Below, piece after piece: positions 24,010 to 34,429 of a stretch of DNA of 64,000 nt (position 1 is the first letter of the stretch; every line of letters starts with the position of its first letter). Origin of the DNA: Castor canadensis. Taxonomy: Eukaryota; Chordata; Mammalia; Rodentia; Castoridae. Below the pieces are notes generated by a model. The model saw only the letters and a list, made by a program, of their open reading frames with translations, was not told the DNA's origin and ran no database searches. A program made the position numbers and the translations under genes. The DNA lies in assembly GCF_047511655.1 (NCBI RefSeq), contig NC_133389.1, positions 39,849,295 to 39,913,294 of the forward strand, given 5' to 3'.

Positions 24010-25265
24010 TTACTCTGTACTTTCTTGCTTTTTCTTTTCCTGTGGTTTGGTGCTGCCTGTCTTTTCATGGTTAAGTTGGGTGTCACTTTCTGTGTGCAGA
24101 ATCCCTTGAAGGATCTTTTGTAGTGGTGGCTTTGTGGTCACATATTGTTTTAGTTTCTGCTTATCATGGAAGACTTTTATTGTTCCATCTATTTTGAATG
24201 ATAGTTTTGCTGGGTAGAGTATCCTGGGGTTGAAGTTATTTTCATTCAGTGACCGGGAGATCTTGCTTTTAATGTTTCTGTTGAGAAGTCTGCTGTGATT
24301 TTGATGGGTTTACCTTTGTATGTTATTTGTTTTTTCTCTCTTACAGCCTTCAATATTCTTTCCCTAGTTTCTGAACTTGTTGTTTTAATGATGATATGTC
24401 ATGGGGTATTTCTATTTTGATCTGGTCTGTTTGGTGTCCTGGAGGCCTCTTGCATCTGTATGGGAATATCTTTCTCTAGATTTGGGAAATTTTCTGTTAT
24501 TATTTTGTTGAATATATTATGCATTCCCTTCGCTTGCACCTCTTCTCCTTCTTCAATGCCCATGATTCTCAAGTTTGGTCTTTTGATGGAGTCAGTGAGT
24601 TCTTGCATTTTCTTTTCACAGGTCTTGAGTTGTTTAATTAATAGTTCTTTGGTTTTTCCTTTAATTACCATTTCATCTTTGAGTTCTGAGAGTCTGTCTT
24701 CTGTTTGTTCTATTCTGTTGGATTGGCCTTCCGTTTTGTTTTGCAGTTCTGTTTCGTTCTTTTTTCTGAGGTTTTCCATATCCTGGGTGGTTTCCTCTTT
24801 AATGTTGTCTATTTTTGTCCTGAGCTCATTTATCCATTTATTCATTGTGTTCTCTGTTTCACTTTGGTGTTTATACAGTGCTTCTATGGTTTCCTTTATT
24901 TCTTCTTTTGCTTTTTCAAATTCTCTATTTTTGTTGTCTTGGAATTTCTTGAGTGTCTCCTGTACATTTTGGTTGACCCTATCCAGTATCATCTCTATAA
25001 AATTCTCATTGAGTACCTGTAGTATGTCTTCTTTTAAATTATTCTTGTGGGCTTCGTTGGGTTCTTTGGCATAGTTTATCTTCATTTTCTTGGAGTTTGG
25101 ATCTGAGTATCTGTTTTCTTCATTCCCCTCTGTTTCCTGTTCTAATTTTTGCTGTGGGGAAACTGGTTTCCCTGTTTTTGTCATTGTCCTTGACATTGTC
25201 ATTGCTGTTGTTACTGTCCCTGTACTGTGTGCAATTAAGTATTTTCTGGCTTGTAATAATAACAA
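24010..25265 (-). pseudogene. L1 ORF1 (RNA-binding chaperone), broken
   Basis: A 288-codon frame (24399-25265) holds a long coiled coil (heptad-rich, many E/K/N from about residue 70 to 200) and the start of the RRM ('RPNLRIMGIEEGEE'). It stops at a TGA just after 'NRNTP', where the downstream frame continues 'HIIIKTTSSETRERIL', so this is a single nonsense change, probably CGA to TGA. A second frameshift follows near 24255, after which the C-terminal domain ('PRILYPAKLSFK') reads in another frame. The true start is uncertain; an internal Met near residue 28 is also possible. Confidence 0.88.
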
Positions 25266-25269
25266 TGGT

Positions 25270-26774
25270 AATGTTTAGAATGGAAGGGTGAGAGGAGATG
25301 GAAAGCAAGAAGTTAAAGAAAAGGGAAAAACAGACAAGTAGGAAAAAACAAAACAAGGAATCAAACAAAAAAGTTTCAAAGGTATAAACAGGGAGCATTA
25401 GTGTACTAATCAACAGTAAGCTGAACAGGCATTAGAGAGACAGAGAGAGGATTGAAAATAAAAAATAAAAAGAATAAAGATAAGAATAAAAATAAAAAAT
25501 AAGTAAATGAAAGAAATATATATACATAAATAAAATAAAACAAAATGAAAACTAGAAAATTAAAAAAAAAAAACCTCCAAGTTCAAATGCAATGAAGTTT
25601 CAGTCTTAATAATTTTGGTGTCCGTCTCAGTCTCCAATCCTGGAGATGGTGCCTCAGATGTTGTTCTGTAGTTGTCTCATCAAAGGGGACGCATAAAGTA
25701 GAACAAAACTGGACAAAAAAAAAAGACCCACAAAGTGTCCCAAGTTCAAATGCAATACAATTTCAGTAAGTTTTTCAGCATGCAGGTGTAGTTTGGTTGT
25801 TTTCTCATGAAAGGTAGGGAGAGAGTAAAGAAAAAAAAAAAGAGTCTGGAGACAGTTCTGTGAATGGTGTCTGCGGCTGTGTGTCCGCTGCTGTCAGCCT
25901 GCTGTTGCTGGAGGCGTTATTTATGCAGATCTCAGGGGTGAGCTTAACACTCACCTGGCCCCGCAGGCTTTGTTTGCTCAGAGTTCTCCTGTGCGTGAGC
26001 CTCTGCTACAAGCTTTCCCCTTTCTAAGCACTGGGGGAGGTGACACTGCACCTGCTTTCTCAGGCCTGCATGTTTGTTTACAGCTCATGTGGGAAGTGGG
26101 TCTTCCCCCCTCTCCTGTGGAGTTTTCCTCCCATTGCCATTTTTACAAGTTTTTCCTCTCCTGATTACTGGGCAGACCTGCTGCTCCTGCCAGCCACCCT
26201 GTTTGTTTACAGCTCACGTGGGAGGTGGGTCTTCCCCCTTCTCCTGTGGAGTTTTCCTACCTCTGCCACTCTCACAAGCTTTCCTGCTCCTGGTTGCTGG
26301 GCGTGCACCCCTGCTCCCGCCAGCCTGGCTTGTTTATTTACAATTTCGGGAAGGATTCCCTTCCCCCAATCTTTAGCACTCAGTGCACCCCACCCTCTTT
26401 CCCATGTGTCTTTATTGTTCTTATTGCTTATTACTCAGTTTCTCTTTTTTTCCCCGGGTGGAGGTTGGTCTGTCCAGGAGGCTATGCTGCTCTGGCTCAG
26501 GGTTGTCTGTGGAAGTACTGCGGTACCGCTAAGCTCACCTTGTCTGTGTCTTCCCAAGCCTTCTGGGCACGGGCGACTGGCGGCCCGGGGGCCCTCCTGG
26601 TTTCTCTGTTTAATGTGAAGTGGAGATTCTCTGCACCGGCTGGAGGTGTGGAGGGGTGAAAGTTTTCCCTCTTCTTGGTGGTTTTGCCTGCAAAGTGTGT
26701 CTCCAGCGTCTCTCCAAGATTTCACTATAGGAGGCATGCTTTCTGCTTCCTCCCTCAGTTGCCATCTTGGAATC
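25270..26774 (-). promoter_or_regulatory. L1 5' UTR / internal promoter
   Basis: This is sequence upstream of ORF1 to the element's 5' end. 25280-25860 is A-rich. 25870-26774 is GC-rich, with two imperfect copies of a segment carrying 'cagctcacgtgggaggtgggtcttccccc' (near 26077-26110 and 26210-26240), that is, an internally repeated promoter unit as in other rodent L1s. Several short open frames here are by-products of base composition. Confidence 0.7.
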
Positions 26775-26859
26775 TGATCAATCTCTTCTTAAAACACTTG
26801 TTTTCTTCTCCCTAACTTACCTTTCTCCTTTCCTCCACGTATCAGAGTTCTTATGCCTT

Positions 26860-27425
26860 CCTGTTATACTGGTAATAAAATCCCAAATGTATGGAGTTTT
26901 TAACCTTACTAGGTTTGTAAGTTTCCATAAGATCTGGTCCCTTTTCTTTCTATTTTTCCCTTCCTCCCTTCCTTCCTTCACTTTCATGAGTAAAGCAAGA
27001 ATTTATTGAGATAGAAAAGTAACAAACAGTAGAGCTCCCAGAGCTGGGAGAGGTCCCAAGACAGTGTGCCAGAGAAGTGATGTGGTCTGTGATTTTTATA
27101 CATTTTCTCCAGGACGTTGCTCAATCTCTACACTAATCAGGTATGCTGGTCTCTTTCTTTCTGTTCTCATTCCATTTCCCCTATCCCCTAATAACCTAGC
27201 TATTCCAGGTTCACTCTATTCCTGCTACATCTAGGGATCTCTGAAATTTGCTATTCCCTCTGCCTGGAATACTCTTCCAGATAGTCATGTGGCTGGATTT
27301 CTTAACTTCATTTATAACTCTACCCAAATGTTACTGTCTCAGAGACATGCTAGGCTTGTTGGGTCTCTGCATTTTTGAGGCACAAGATCCTAAAGTTCAA
27401 TATACTAAAATGACCAATCTCTTCT
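26860..27425 (+). mobile_element. L2 fragments
   Basis: 'ctgttatactggtaataaaatcccaaatgtatgg...ataagatctggtccc' and, after a break, 'atttgctattccctctgcctggaatactcttccagatagtcatgtggctgg...cacccaaatgttactg'-type text follow the 3' half of mammalian L2. A pyrimidine-rich stretch separates the two parts. Confidence 0.6.
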
Positions 27426-27429
27426 GCCA

Positions 27430-29735
27430 ATAATAATGTTATAGGTGACAAGTGAATCCTGACTTACTATTTATTAGGCACTGATAGAAACTTAATGCTT
27501 AATCACAGAGCACTAAGTGACTCTATATTACAAACTTCTTGTTATGCAATGTTTATTCCATCAAATCATAAAATTGGACATGCAAATCTGCATTACATTA
27601 CAAAAGCAAGTCTAGAAGAGAAGTAAATTCCATAGGCTAGTGATTTGGATTCCATTGTTCTTGTCCCTATTGTTTTACTACTTTTCCCTCAACCAATATT
27701 CATGGCCTCAGAGAATTTCCTAATGCTAATCACATGAAGAAAAATTACAGAACTGATTAACAGAAGGTCCTGTAAGGTTTCACTTCTATTCTTCCTCAGG
27801 GTTGGCCTCAAATGCATAGGTGAAGATAGATTTTTCCAGTGGTCAGGTTTCAGGTTGTTCACTTTTCATTAAAGGCAACACAGTCTAAAATACATGCCTA
27901 TGTTGACTCATGGGTAGTAACTAAGGGGTTATTGGGTAAAGTAAATGGAAAGAACAAGAGGACTAGAAAAAAGGATTCTGGGGGAAACATATGAGGCTGG
28001 ACCCCCTAGAATGGGTAACATGTGAGTGTATTTGTGTCTGATGTGAGCTCTCAGCAAAGGGCATCTATTGTAGAGAAGCTTCTCAATCATACAGGCATGA
28101 TGCTCCATAATATGTCAATCATCCTTTCTTCTAATGCTTGTCCAATTGATTCATGTACGGAGTGGTCATGACAACATGTATGGAGGCTATAATGGACCTC
28201 CTTCTGCCAAGGCCTGCTACCACTGCTATTTGCCCACTCAGCTAAAGCCAATATTACACTCCAAATAAGGTATCACTCCCTTGAGAGGGACCAGCCAGTC
28301 ACTGGGGGGTCATATTCATTACATTGAACCAATTCTATCATAAAGATGGCAACAATTTATTTTTCAAGGACTAAAAACATAGTCCAGATACAAATTTGTA
28401 TTGACTTAAGAAAATATTATAGTTATTACCATGATATCTTATATAAAATTGCCTCCAAATAACATATCTTACAGGGAAGTTCAACAGTAAGCTCTCATAC
28501 TTATAATTTGTGGATCTTAATATATACATATAAAATCATCCAGAAGAAAACATATTGAGTTCAGAGTGTAATGACTTGCCAAAGGTTAAGTCTGGAGTGC
28601 TGTCATGTAAGATGCAGAATATGTCCTAAACCAAAGGACAATAATTTTTTATCTTTTCTGTGGCTAGAATACACATACACACACAGGAACAGAAACCAAT
28701 GATGGAGGAGCAGTGAGAATAGTTCTTCTTATTATATACTTATTCCACTTGTATTGTTTTTGCTTCCTATCCACACAATCAATATTGGGTTTGGTGAATT
28801 TGAGGTTCTAGTGCTCAAAGGGGAAATGCTTCTACTGTGGAATGAAATCATGATTTGTGTTAAATCTAAAGATAAAATTGTTCTTGGCTTTTTTGGGCTC
28901 CTTATGCTATTGAAACTTTATTGGCCAGGATGACTGACCCCAGTTCCAATGGGGAATTAGTTGCTGCTACATAGTAAAGGCAAGGAAGAATATATCTGGA
29001 AATTAGAGGCTATACTGGGGTGTTTCTTAGTTGTCTCAAGTCCAAGAAGCCCAACCAATGGTACTCTGAAGAATCCTAAAAGTATTATCAATGACTTATA
29101 TTACTTAACTACTTAAAGAAGTCTGAGACAACAAGATAGTAGCAGAGGGAAAAGATGTGAAATGAGTGATAGAAGACCACAGTTAGGATTATGAACTTAG
29201 GCTTTTTGAAAAGCAAAAACAGTAACAGTCACTTTTTATGTTATGTGTTTTTCTACCTTTCCTTACTACCTTATATGAAGAGCACTAATGGTAGTTGAAT
29301 TCTAGGTTTCAGATGGGAGAATGACTTAATTATGTATCAACTTGCAAGGAAATAGTAGTTTAAGGGACTTTGTTACTCTTCTGTGTTGGGAGTGCAGAAA
29401 TATAAACAAAGGACACGAGTGGATATTATAGGATAAAAGGGGTATACTATAACTGATATTCTCCTTTCACCTCTTTAGATCTACTTTCCATCTGCCCAGT
29501 GCCTCAGTGTGTTGATGTTGATGGACTGCGTAACCAGAGGTTCTGTGCCTTCTGGTTTGAAATTATATTTGCACAACAGTGGGATAAAAGAAGTGTGACC
29601 AATTGTCCGTTTGCATAAAACGGGGGGGGGGTGTTATTGGGATGTAGGACTGTTAGTGGTATAAATACCAAGCAAATAGATGAGTTGGTCACCATACATA
29701 TTGGTTCCCTTCTTGCTGGGTCAATTAGAAGTATA
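27430..29735. other. Unassigned intronic sequence
   Basis: I could not support any gene or element across this 2.3 kb. It is AT-rich and mostly unique-looking. A (G)9 run lies at 29622-29630. Confidence 0.45.
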
Positions 29736-29737
29736 GT

Positions 29738-30010
29738 CATTCTTCAATATCAGCAGGGGTTTGGTTTCAGAACCCCTATGGACACCAAAATTCACAGGCT
29801 AATGCAGAAGTCCCTTATACAAAATAGCCCAGTATATGCCTTTAACCTACATATACCCTCTCATATACTTTAATTCAGCTCTACATTGCTTATAATCCCT
29901 AATACAATGGAAACAGTATATAAGTAGCTGTTATATTGTATTGCTTCTTATGACTTGTTTTCTGGAATGTTTTTGATTCATGGTTAGTTGAATCTGTAGA
30001 CATGGAACCT
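29738..30010 (+). mobile_element. Tigger/MER2-class DNA transposon remnant
   Basis: Starts 'cattcttcaatatcagcaggggtttggtttcagaacccctatggacaccaaaattcacagg'; passes 'ctacattgcttataatccctaatacaatgg', then 'gtagctgttatattgtattg'; ends 'ggttagttgaatctgtagacatggaacc', whose end is complementary to the start. This is typical of a pogo-like non-autonomous element. Confidence 0.6.
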
Positions 30011-30174
30011 ATGTGTAGTTGTATTTGTGCTTCTTTTACCAAAGGCCAGAGCTTCTATCGAGTGGCTCTGTCCTTCAGTGACATTCTCCAGAATCTGGTA
30101 ATCAATCTCTCCTCTTGTGTCTTAAGCAGCAAAGTAAAAGTAGTAAATGCTTCCCATTGCTATTTTCCCAAGGC

Positions 30175-30460
30175 TGTTCTTCATCCCTTGCTGATCTCTG
30201 TATTCCTGCCCTTCCTTTACACGAAACTGAATTGCTCCACTGGAATGAGCCATCTGTTTCCTGCTAGAATCTTGACTGATACATGTTGGTTCAATGTCTC
30301 CATATTATTATCATTATCTGATAATATATATTTATTTTCTGTTTCCTCCCACTAGAATGTAAACTTCTTGAGGGCAAAGTTTTGTCTGTTTACTTCTATA
30401 TCTCTTGCATCTAGAAGAGTGCCTAGCACAGAGTAAAATCTCAATAATTAACAACATTAT
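30175..30460 (+). mobile_element. L2 3' end
   Basis: 'tagaatgtaaacttcttgagggcaaagttttgtctgtttacttctatatctcttgcatctagaagagtgcctagcacagagtaaaatctcaataa' is the standard L2 3' terminus. The upstream part is more diverged. Confidence 0.75.
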
Positions 30461-30729
30461 ATGACTAGTAATAATAAGCTGTGACTTAATTCATAAAGAT
30501 TTATTAACAGTAAATTTTTTAATTAAGTAAGTGATTTGAAGGATACCTTAATGTTATCAGTGACTATTTCTAAATGGTGAAGTTCTAGGTTACTTAAATT
30601 TTGTTTGGTGTTTTTCTACACTTTACAAATGGATCTTAGAATAATTGCTTTACTCTGTAATAAAATGTTACTTTATAACATTCTAAGAAACCTAAACACA
30701 TGGAACAAGTATATCCATTTATGTAAAAT
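30461..30729. other. Unassigned intronic sequence
   Basis: AT-rich. Nothing recognisable. Confidence 0.5.
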
Positions 30730-30822
30730 TGCAGGGGGAAGGCTGGTGGAGTGGTAGAGTGTCTGCCTAGCAAGCATTAGGCCCTGAGTCCAAACACCAT
30801 ACCACCATAAATAAATATAATT
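30730..30822 (+). mobile_element. ID-like SINE
   Basis: 'aggctggtggagtggtagagtgtctgcctagcaagcattaggccctgagtccaaacaccataccacc'. A short deletion has removed part of the A box. Confidence 0.8.
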
Positions 30823-31174
30823 ACAGAGGAGAATTCTATTCTGCAGGAATTCTCAGGAAGGATGAGAGTAGGATGCCTTAGATTCTTAAGGAAAAGCAGA
30901 TGCTAAATACAGGAGAGACACTAAATAAAATAAAATATGATAAAGATTACCTAAGACTAAAAAGAGGCAGAATATCTAGAATGAAAGAAAGGGAGAATGG
31001 TAGGTGAATTTTACAGGCAAAACGACAGCAATGGGAGAACATGTGAACAAAGTTAGGATCAAAATTGCTTTACTACTACTAAGAGTGGCTATCATTTATA
31101 AAGAGTTTACTAGGAGTCAGGTCTGTGCTTAGAACTTTACACACAAGTTCTCATTTAGTGTTTGTGGCTTTCTT

Positions 31175-31397
31175 TTTATTTTTATATTTTGGTGATACTG
31201 GGGTTTAAACTCAGGGTCTCATGCTTGCAGGCCCTCTATTACTTGGGCCATGACTCCAGCCCTTTTTTGCTTTAATTATTTTTCCAATAGGGACTCCTGG
31301 TCTTTGCCTGGGGCAAGCCTTGGACCACAATCCTCCTACCTATGACTCTGTTGCAGATATACTGATAGGCATGCACCACCATGGCTGGCCTGTGATG
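31175..31397 (-). mobile_element. Dimeric SINE
   Basis: Plus-strand text runs from 'ggtgatactggggtttaaactcagggtctcatgcttgcaggccctc' (tRNA-like half, inverted) through 'aggcatgcaccaccatggctggcc' (7SL-like 5' end, inverted). The preceding 30830-31170 holds nothing I can name. Confidence 0.8.
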
Positions 31398-31429
31398 TTT
31401 CATAGAGTAGTAATGGATCTCAATGAAAT

Positions 31430-31995
31430 CTCCATAATCAACATCCTTCTACAGTAACTCTTGAATTGGTCATGTGACTTGATTTGGTCAATGAGACATT
31501 AACAGATATAATGCAAACCTAGATATGAAAAGTGCTTATGTATCAGAGAGCTTGCCCTGTCTCTTATTTTGGAAATCAGTCATTCTGTGAAACAAATCTG
31601 GGTTAGCTGAGGATGTATGGTCCAAGCCATAGAAAGTACCAATTGTCACAGGTGACTGTGACTGTCTTAGACTCTAGTCCCAATTAAGCCAATAGATGAT
31701 TACAGGAGTGAGCACAGACAATGTCACGAGAAAAAAAAACAAAACAAAACTGCCCAACTGAATCCAGTTCAAGTTAATGACCTATAAAATCATAAGAAAT
31801 AACATGGATTAAAATGTCAGATGCCGGGCTGGGATGTAGCTCGGTGGTACAGCGCTTGCCTTGCATGCGTGAGGCCCTGGGTTTGATCCCGGCACCAAAA
31901 AAGAAAAGACAAAAAAAAAAATAAAAAAGTCAGATGCTTTAGTTCACTAAGTTTTAAGTTTTGGGGTCCTTGATTTTGTACTAATAGACAACAAT
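31430..31995 (+). mobile_element. MLT1-type MaLR LTR, interrupted by an ID element
   Basis: 'ggtcatgtgacttgatttggtcaatgagacatt...' in U3, 'caattaagccaatagatgattacaggagtgagcacag' and 'cccaactgaatccagttc' mid-LTR, and after the ID element 'tagttcactaagttttaagttttggggtccttgattttgtactaatagac'. This order fits MLT1 LTRs. Confidence 0.65.
31825..31928 (+). mobile_element. Canonical ID SINE (tRNA-Ala-like) with target-site duplication
   Basis: The best-preserved single ID element. The A box 'tagctcggtgg' and B box 'gggtttgatccc' are near consensus, and it has an A-rich tail. A 9 bp duplication 'gtcagatgc' flanks it at 31816-31824 and 31929-31937. It sits in an MLT1 LTR. It belongs to a different subfamily from the 'ctcaagtggtagagtgcctgcc' copies. 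Confidence 0.9.
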
Positions 31996-32440
31996 TCTCA
32001 AAATACCTCCAACATATGAGTTATTAAGCACTTATAAAGTGAGGAAACAAAATTTTGAAATTACAAAAGGTAGTGATAAAGCTAGGATTTGAATCCAGAT
32101 TTTCATACTTCAGAACCTTTAACTATGCACCTGTGGTAGATGAGAACGATGACCGGAAAGATTATAAGGGAGACAAACCAAACACTGATAGATTGGTTAA
32201 TAAGGTGGCAATAAAGGGAAAAATAGATGACTCTGGGGTTTTAAAAAAGAGGGGGGAAATGAATAAGAATTTGGTTGCTAGAATTCAAAATAAAGCCACA
32301 TAACTGTGCATGGAGAATTACAGACATGGTATGCCTAGTAGAGGGAGGGTAAAGGCTACAGAAAATACTGATATCATTTGAAGACAGCACGGGGTGACAT
32401 TTTACTTCCTGAGACCACTAAGATACAATACATTTCTCCT
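31996..32440. other. Unassigned intronic sequence beside ZNF271 exon
   Basis: There is a short open frame on the plus strand (32055-32303) without any domain or conserved feature. I treat it as chance. Confidence 0.45.
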
Positions 32441-32443
32441 CAC

Positions 32444-32492
32444 CTGACAGAAGGTGATGTTCTTGAGGTTCATAATTGAACCGGGTCTCCAT
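32444..32492 (-). CDS. ZNF271: ZNF271, first coding exon
   Basis: 49 nt: ATG at 32492 followed by 15 codons, giving METRFNYEPQEHHLLS, plus one G before the donor 'gtgagg'. The residues line up with the N-terminus of human ZNF271 as I remember it (MEIQFNYESQEHHLLS). Joined to the exon at 12679 it gives 1980 nt, exactly 660 codons including the stop. An alternative long frame across this exon (start at 32614) ends inside the intron and is not used in this model. The exon probably extends upstream as 5' UTR to an acceptor at about 32668 ('cttttatttctag'). Confidence 0.85.
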
Positions 32493-32668
32493 GTGCTGCA
32501 ACTGGACCCTTCAGGTAACAATTGGAGAATTATCATTTCCTCTGTAAGATTCTCTGGTCGGCGTAAGGGTCTGAGGTCTGGAGACGACTGGACGTCACTG
32601 GGCTCAGAAGACAATCAGTGTACAGACTAGAGATGTCATTTTTGAGACGACAGCACCAGAAACAGCCT
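32493..32668 (-). other. ZNF271: ZNF271 5' UTR portion of exon 2
   Basis: A pyrimidine-rich acceptor, 'ccttttactcccttttatttctag', sits immediately upstream on the minus strand. Upstream ATGs are present in this segment, so translation of the main frame may be modulated or use leaky scanning. The exact acceptor AG (32669 or 32667) is unclear. Confidence 0.5.
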
Positions 32669-33009
32669 CTAGAAATAAAAGGGAAGGAGTAAAAGGTTAT
32701 TTAACTTCCAAGTGTTTTTCTCTTAGAATTTACTAAGCTTCCTGCCCTATCATCCAAGGGTCTGGCTTTGCCTCTCTTGGACATACATTCCCTATTTCAA
32801 ATAGAAAGATGTTCAAACAAAATTGGGGGCTAATAATACAAAGTACTATAATAACCGGAAAAATAACACGGTGGGAAAGATTTTAGAATCTGTACTAGTG
32901 GCTAAGACTATGTTATTCGCAGTCTTTACAAAAATGACACTATGGATGGATCGTGGTGACCTGTCTTCCTTCTTCTAACACTCACAGATTCTGACAGCTC
33001 TTTCCCAGT

Positions 33010-33500
33010 TCAGTAGGCTGGTTCGCGTGGACTCATTCACACGCGCCTCCTGATTCCACGAGCACCCCAACACGTCTGGCGTTGAGTTGAACCCAAGGGC
33101 CAGCGGGGGGGAAGGGGCGGGTCCACCAGAACACTAGGCCCAGCACCGCCCAGCGCCCGATGCCCAGGAGACCCTGGCGGCCTGCAGTCTCCACGGGCTA
33201 GGCGAGATCACCGGATGCTTCCGCGGCCGGCGTCACGCGTTACCTGCAGGTGTCCCCGGCTGGCTGTCAAGCTTCCCACGCCAGAGCCCGCGGTCGCCCT
33301 GTAGCTCCGGGAGCCCGGAGCCCCCCTGAGCTCTGCTGCGCACGCGCGGTGGGCGGAGGCCGAGCTTAACCCTGCAGCCTCCGCAGAGCCGCCCGGCAGG
33401 CCCAGGACAGGGACCGCTGGACCGCTGGACCGCCGCACATCCCTGACTGCCGTCTGCTGGCTCTAGGGGTAGACGTCGGAATCTTTCGCTTTTGGGACAG
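33010..33500 (-). promoter_or_regulatory. ZNF271: CpG island promoter and probable first exon of ZNF271
   Basis: GC-rich sequence with dense CpG, unlike its surroundings. It contains an NRF1-like palindrome 'tgcgcacgcgc' (33337-33347), GC boxes 'ggggcgg' (33114-33120) and 'gggcgg' (33351-33356), and no TATA box. On the minus strand a good donor, 'cacctgcag|gtaacg' (exon end 33244), fits a non-coding first exon starting near 33.4-33.45 kb. On the plus strand 'cagcctgg|gtaggt' near 33504 is a candidate donor for a divergent transcript, possibly the former ZSCAN30, so the promoter may be bidirectional. Confidence 0.7.
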
Positions 33501-33542
33501 CCTGGGTAGGTTTTCTGATCAGATAACGAACTCTTCTTTACC

Positions 33543-33698
33543 TCTTTTTTTTTTCTCCCTCCTTCTCCCTTTCCTTTCCTCCCTCCCCTTCCCTCTCTCT
33601 CCCTCTTCTTCCCCTTCTCCTTCCTTTTCCCTCCCTCTCCCTTCTCTTCTTTCCTTCCCTCCTTTCTCTCTCTCCCTTTCTTCCCTCTCCCTCCTCAG
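33543..33698 (+). repeat. Polypyrimidine (TC-rich) tract
   Basis: About 155 bases almost entirely C and T ('tccctccttctccctttcctttcctccc...'), interrupted by almost no purines. It lies just outside the CpG island. Such mirror-like homopurine/homopyrimidine runs can form triplex DNA. Confidence 0.9.
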
Positions 33699-33754
33699 AT
33701 TCGCAGGTAAGCTTACATTCTAACTTTCTTCCTATACTGTATTTTTAGTCTCAG

Positions 33755-33905
33755 AACACTGAAACTAACCAGAATCACCTTGTTATCACCTTGTTAAAAT
33801 GCTGATCTGTGACTCCTGAAATCAGGAATGGGAGCCCAGGTTTTCAGGTGATCCTTAGGCTGCTGGTCCTGACACTACACTAGCCGATGTCCTAGTGTGA
33901 GTGAT
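33755..33905 (+). mobile_element. Possible hAT-Charlie (MER-type) remnant
   Basis: 'gaaactaaccagaatcaccttgtta...aaaatgctgatctgtgactcctgaaatcaggaatgggagcccaggttttcaggtgatcctta' resembles a common MER-class hAT element. The similarity is partial. Confidence 0.4.
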
Positions 33906-33964
33906 GCACAGTAATTAATCACTGAATTGCTGAGAAGCTAGAGCAATTTACAATTAAGAGAGGG

Positions 33965-34062
33965 TGGGAGGGACTGGAGGTGTGGCTCAAGCGGCAGAGT
34001 ACCTGCCTTGCAAGCAGGAAACCCAGTACAGCCATACAGGAAAAAAAAAAAAAAAAAGAGCA
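33965..34062 (+). mobile_element. ID-like SINE with long A tail
   Basis: 'ggactggaggtgtggctcaagcggcagagtacctgccttgcaagcaggaaacccagtacagcc', then an 18-base A run. A small deletion removes the 5' part of the B box. Confidence 0.85.
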
Positions 34063-34429
34063 GGAAGTAAAGTCTGTGTACCAGTACAGTCCTCACTGTC
34101 ACTCAGGATGAGAAGGAACCGAAGTGGAAGCGGATCTGGATAGTAAAAGACGTTGCTGTCTCTGGAATATCCTGGGAAGAGGAGTTGGGAGAAGGATTGA
34201 GAACAGACATGTAACTTGGTTCAAAATGTGGTGGTAAAGGTACAAGTTTGAGAAAATTGTGGAAAGCTCAAGTAGTGTTTAAGGTAGAGGAAAAGAAGGC
34301 TCCTTGTTCCAGCCCAAGACCCTCTTTAGATCTGTGAAATCTGAGGGAGACCCTAAGATACCCTCAAGGGGCAAGAGAGGTGGGAACTTGTTTGGGTCAG
34401 GTCCTCCCAAGTAGGAAGTGCAGATAATT
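34063..34429. other. Unassigned sequence
   Basis: No gene or element recognised. Confidence 0.5.

Larger units (their letters stand above)
19654..26774 (-). mobile_element. Full-length L1 retrotransposon
   Basis: A complete 7.1 kb LINE-1 on the minus strand: GC-rich 5' UTR (about 25270-26774), ORF1 (about 24010-25265), ORF2 (about 20130-23959) and a 3' UTR with a polypurine segment and A-rich end at 19654-19680. A perfect 16 bp target-site duplication, 'tgatcaatctcttctt', lies at 19638-19653 and 26775-26790. Both ORFs are broken by a few point stops and frameshifts, so it is immobile now. The exact duplication and long surviving frames make it the youngest large insertion in the window. It lies sense to ZNF271 in that gene's intron. 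Confidence 0.95.

Noticed and set aside
26040-26659. Plus-strand frames of 100-192 codons in the GC-rich block
   Set aside because: They are antisense to the L1 5' UTR and composition-driven; no domain.
28150-28262. Short plus-strand frame with a 'DNMYGGYNGPPS'-like run resembling a glycine/tyrosine-rich RNA-binding protein
   Set aside because: Only about 30 codons, no matching flanks on either side and no retrocopy features, so chance similarity.
32402-32614. 71-codon minus-strand frame starting MSSEPSDVQSS across the ZNF271 first coding exon
   Set aside because: It reads through the donor into the intron and is in a different frame from the METRFNYE start that fits the splice. At most it is an upstream ORF.
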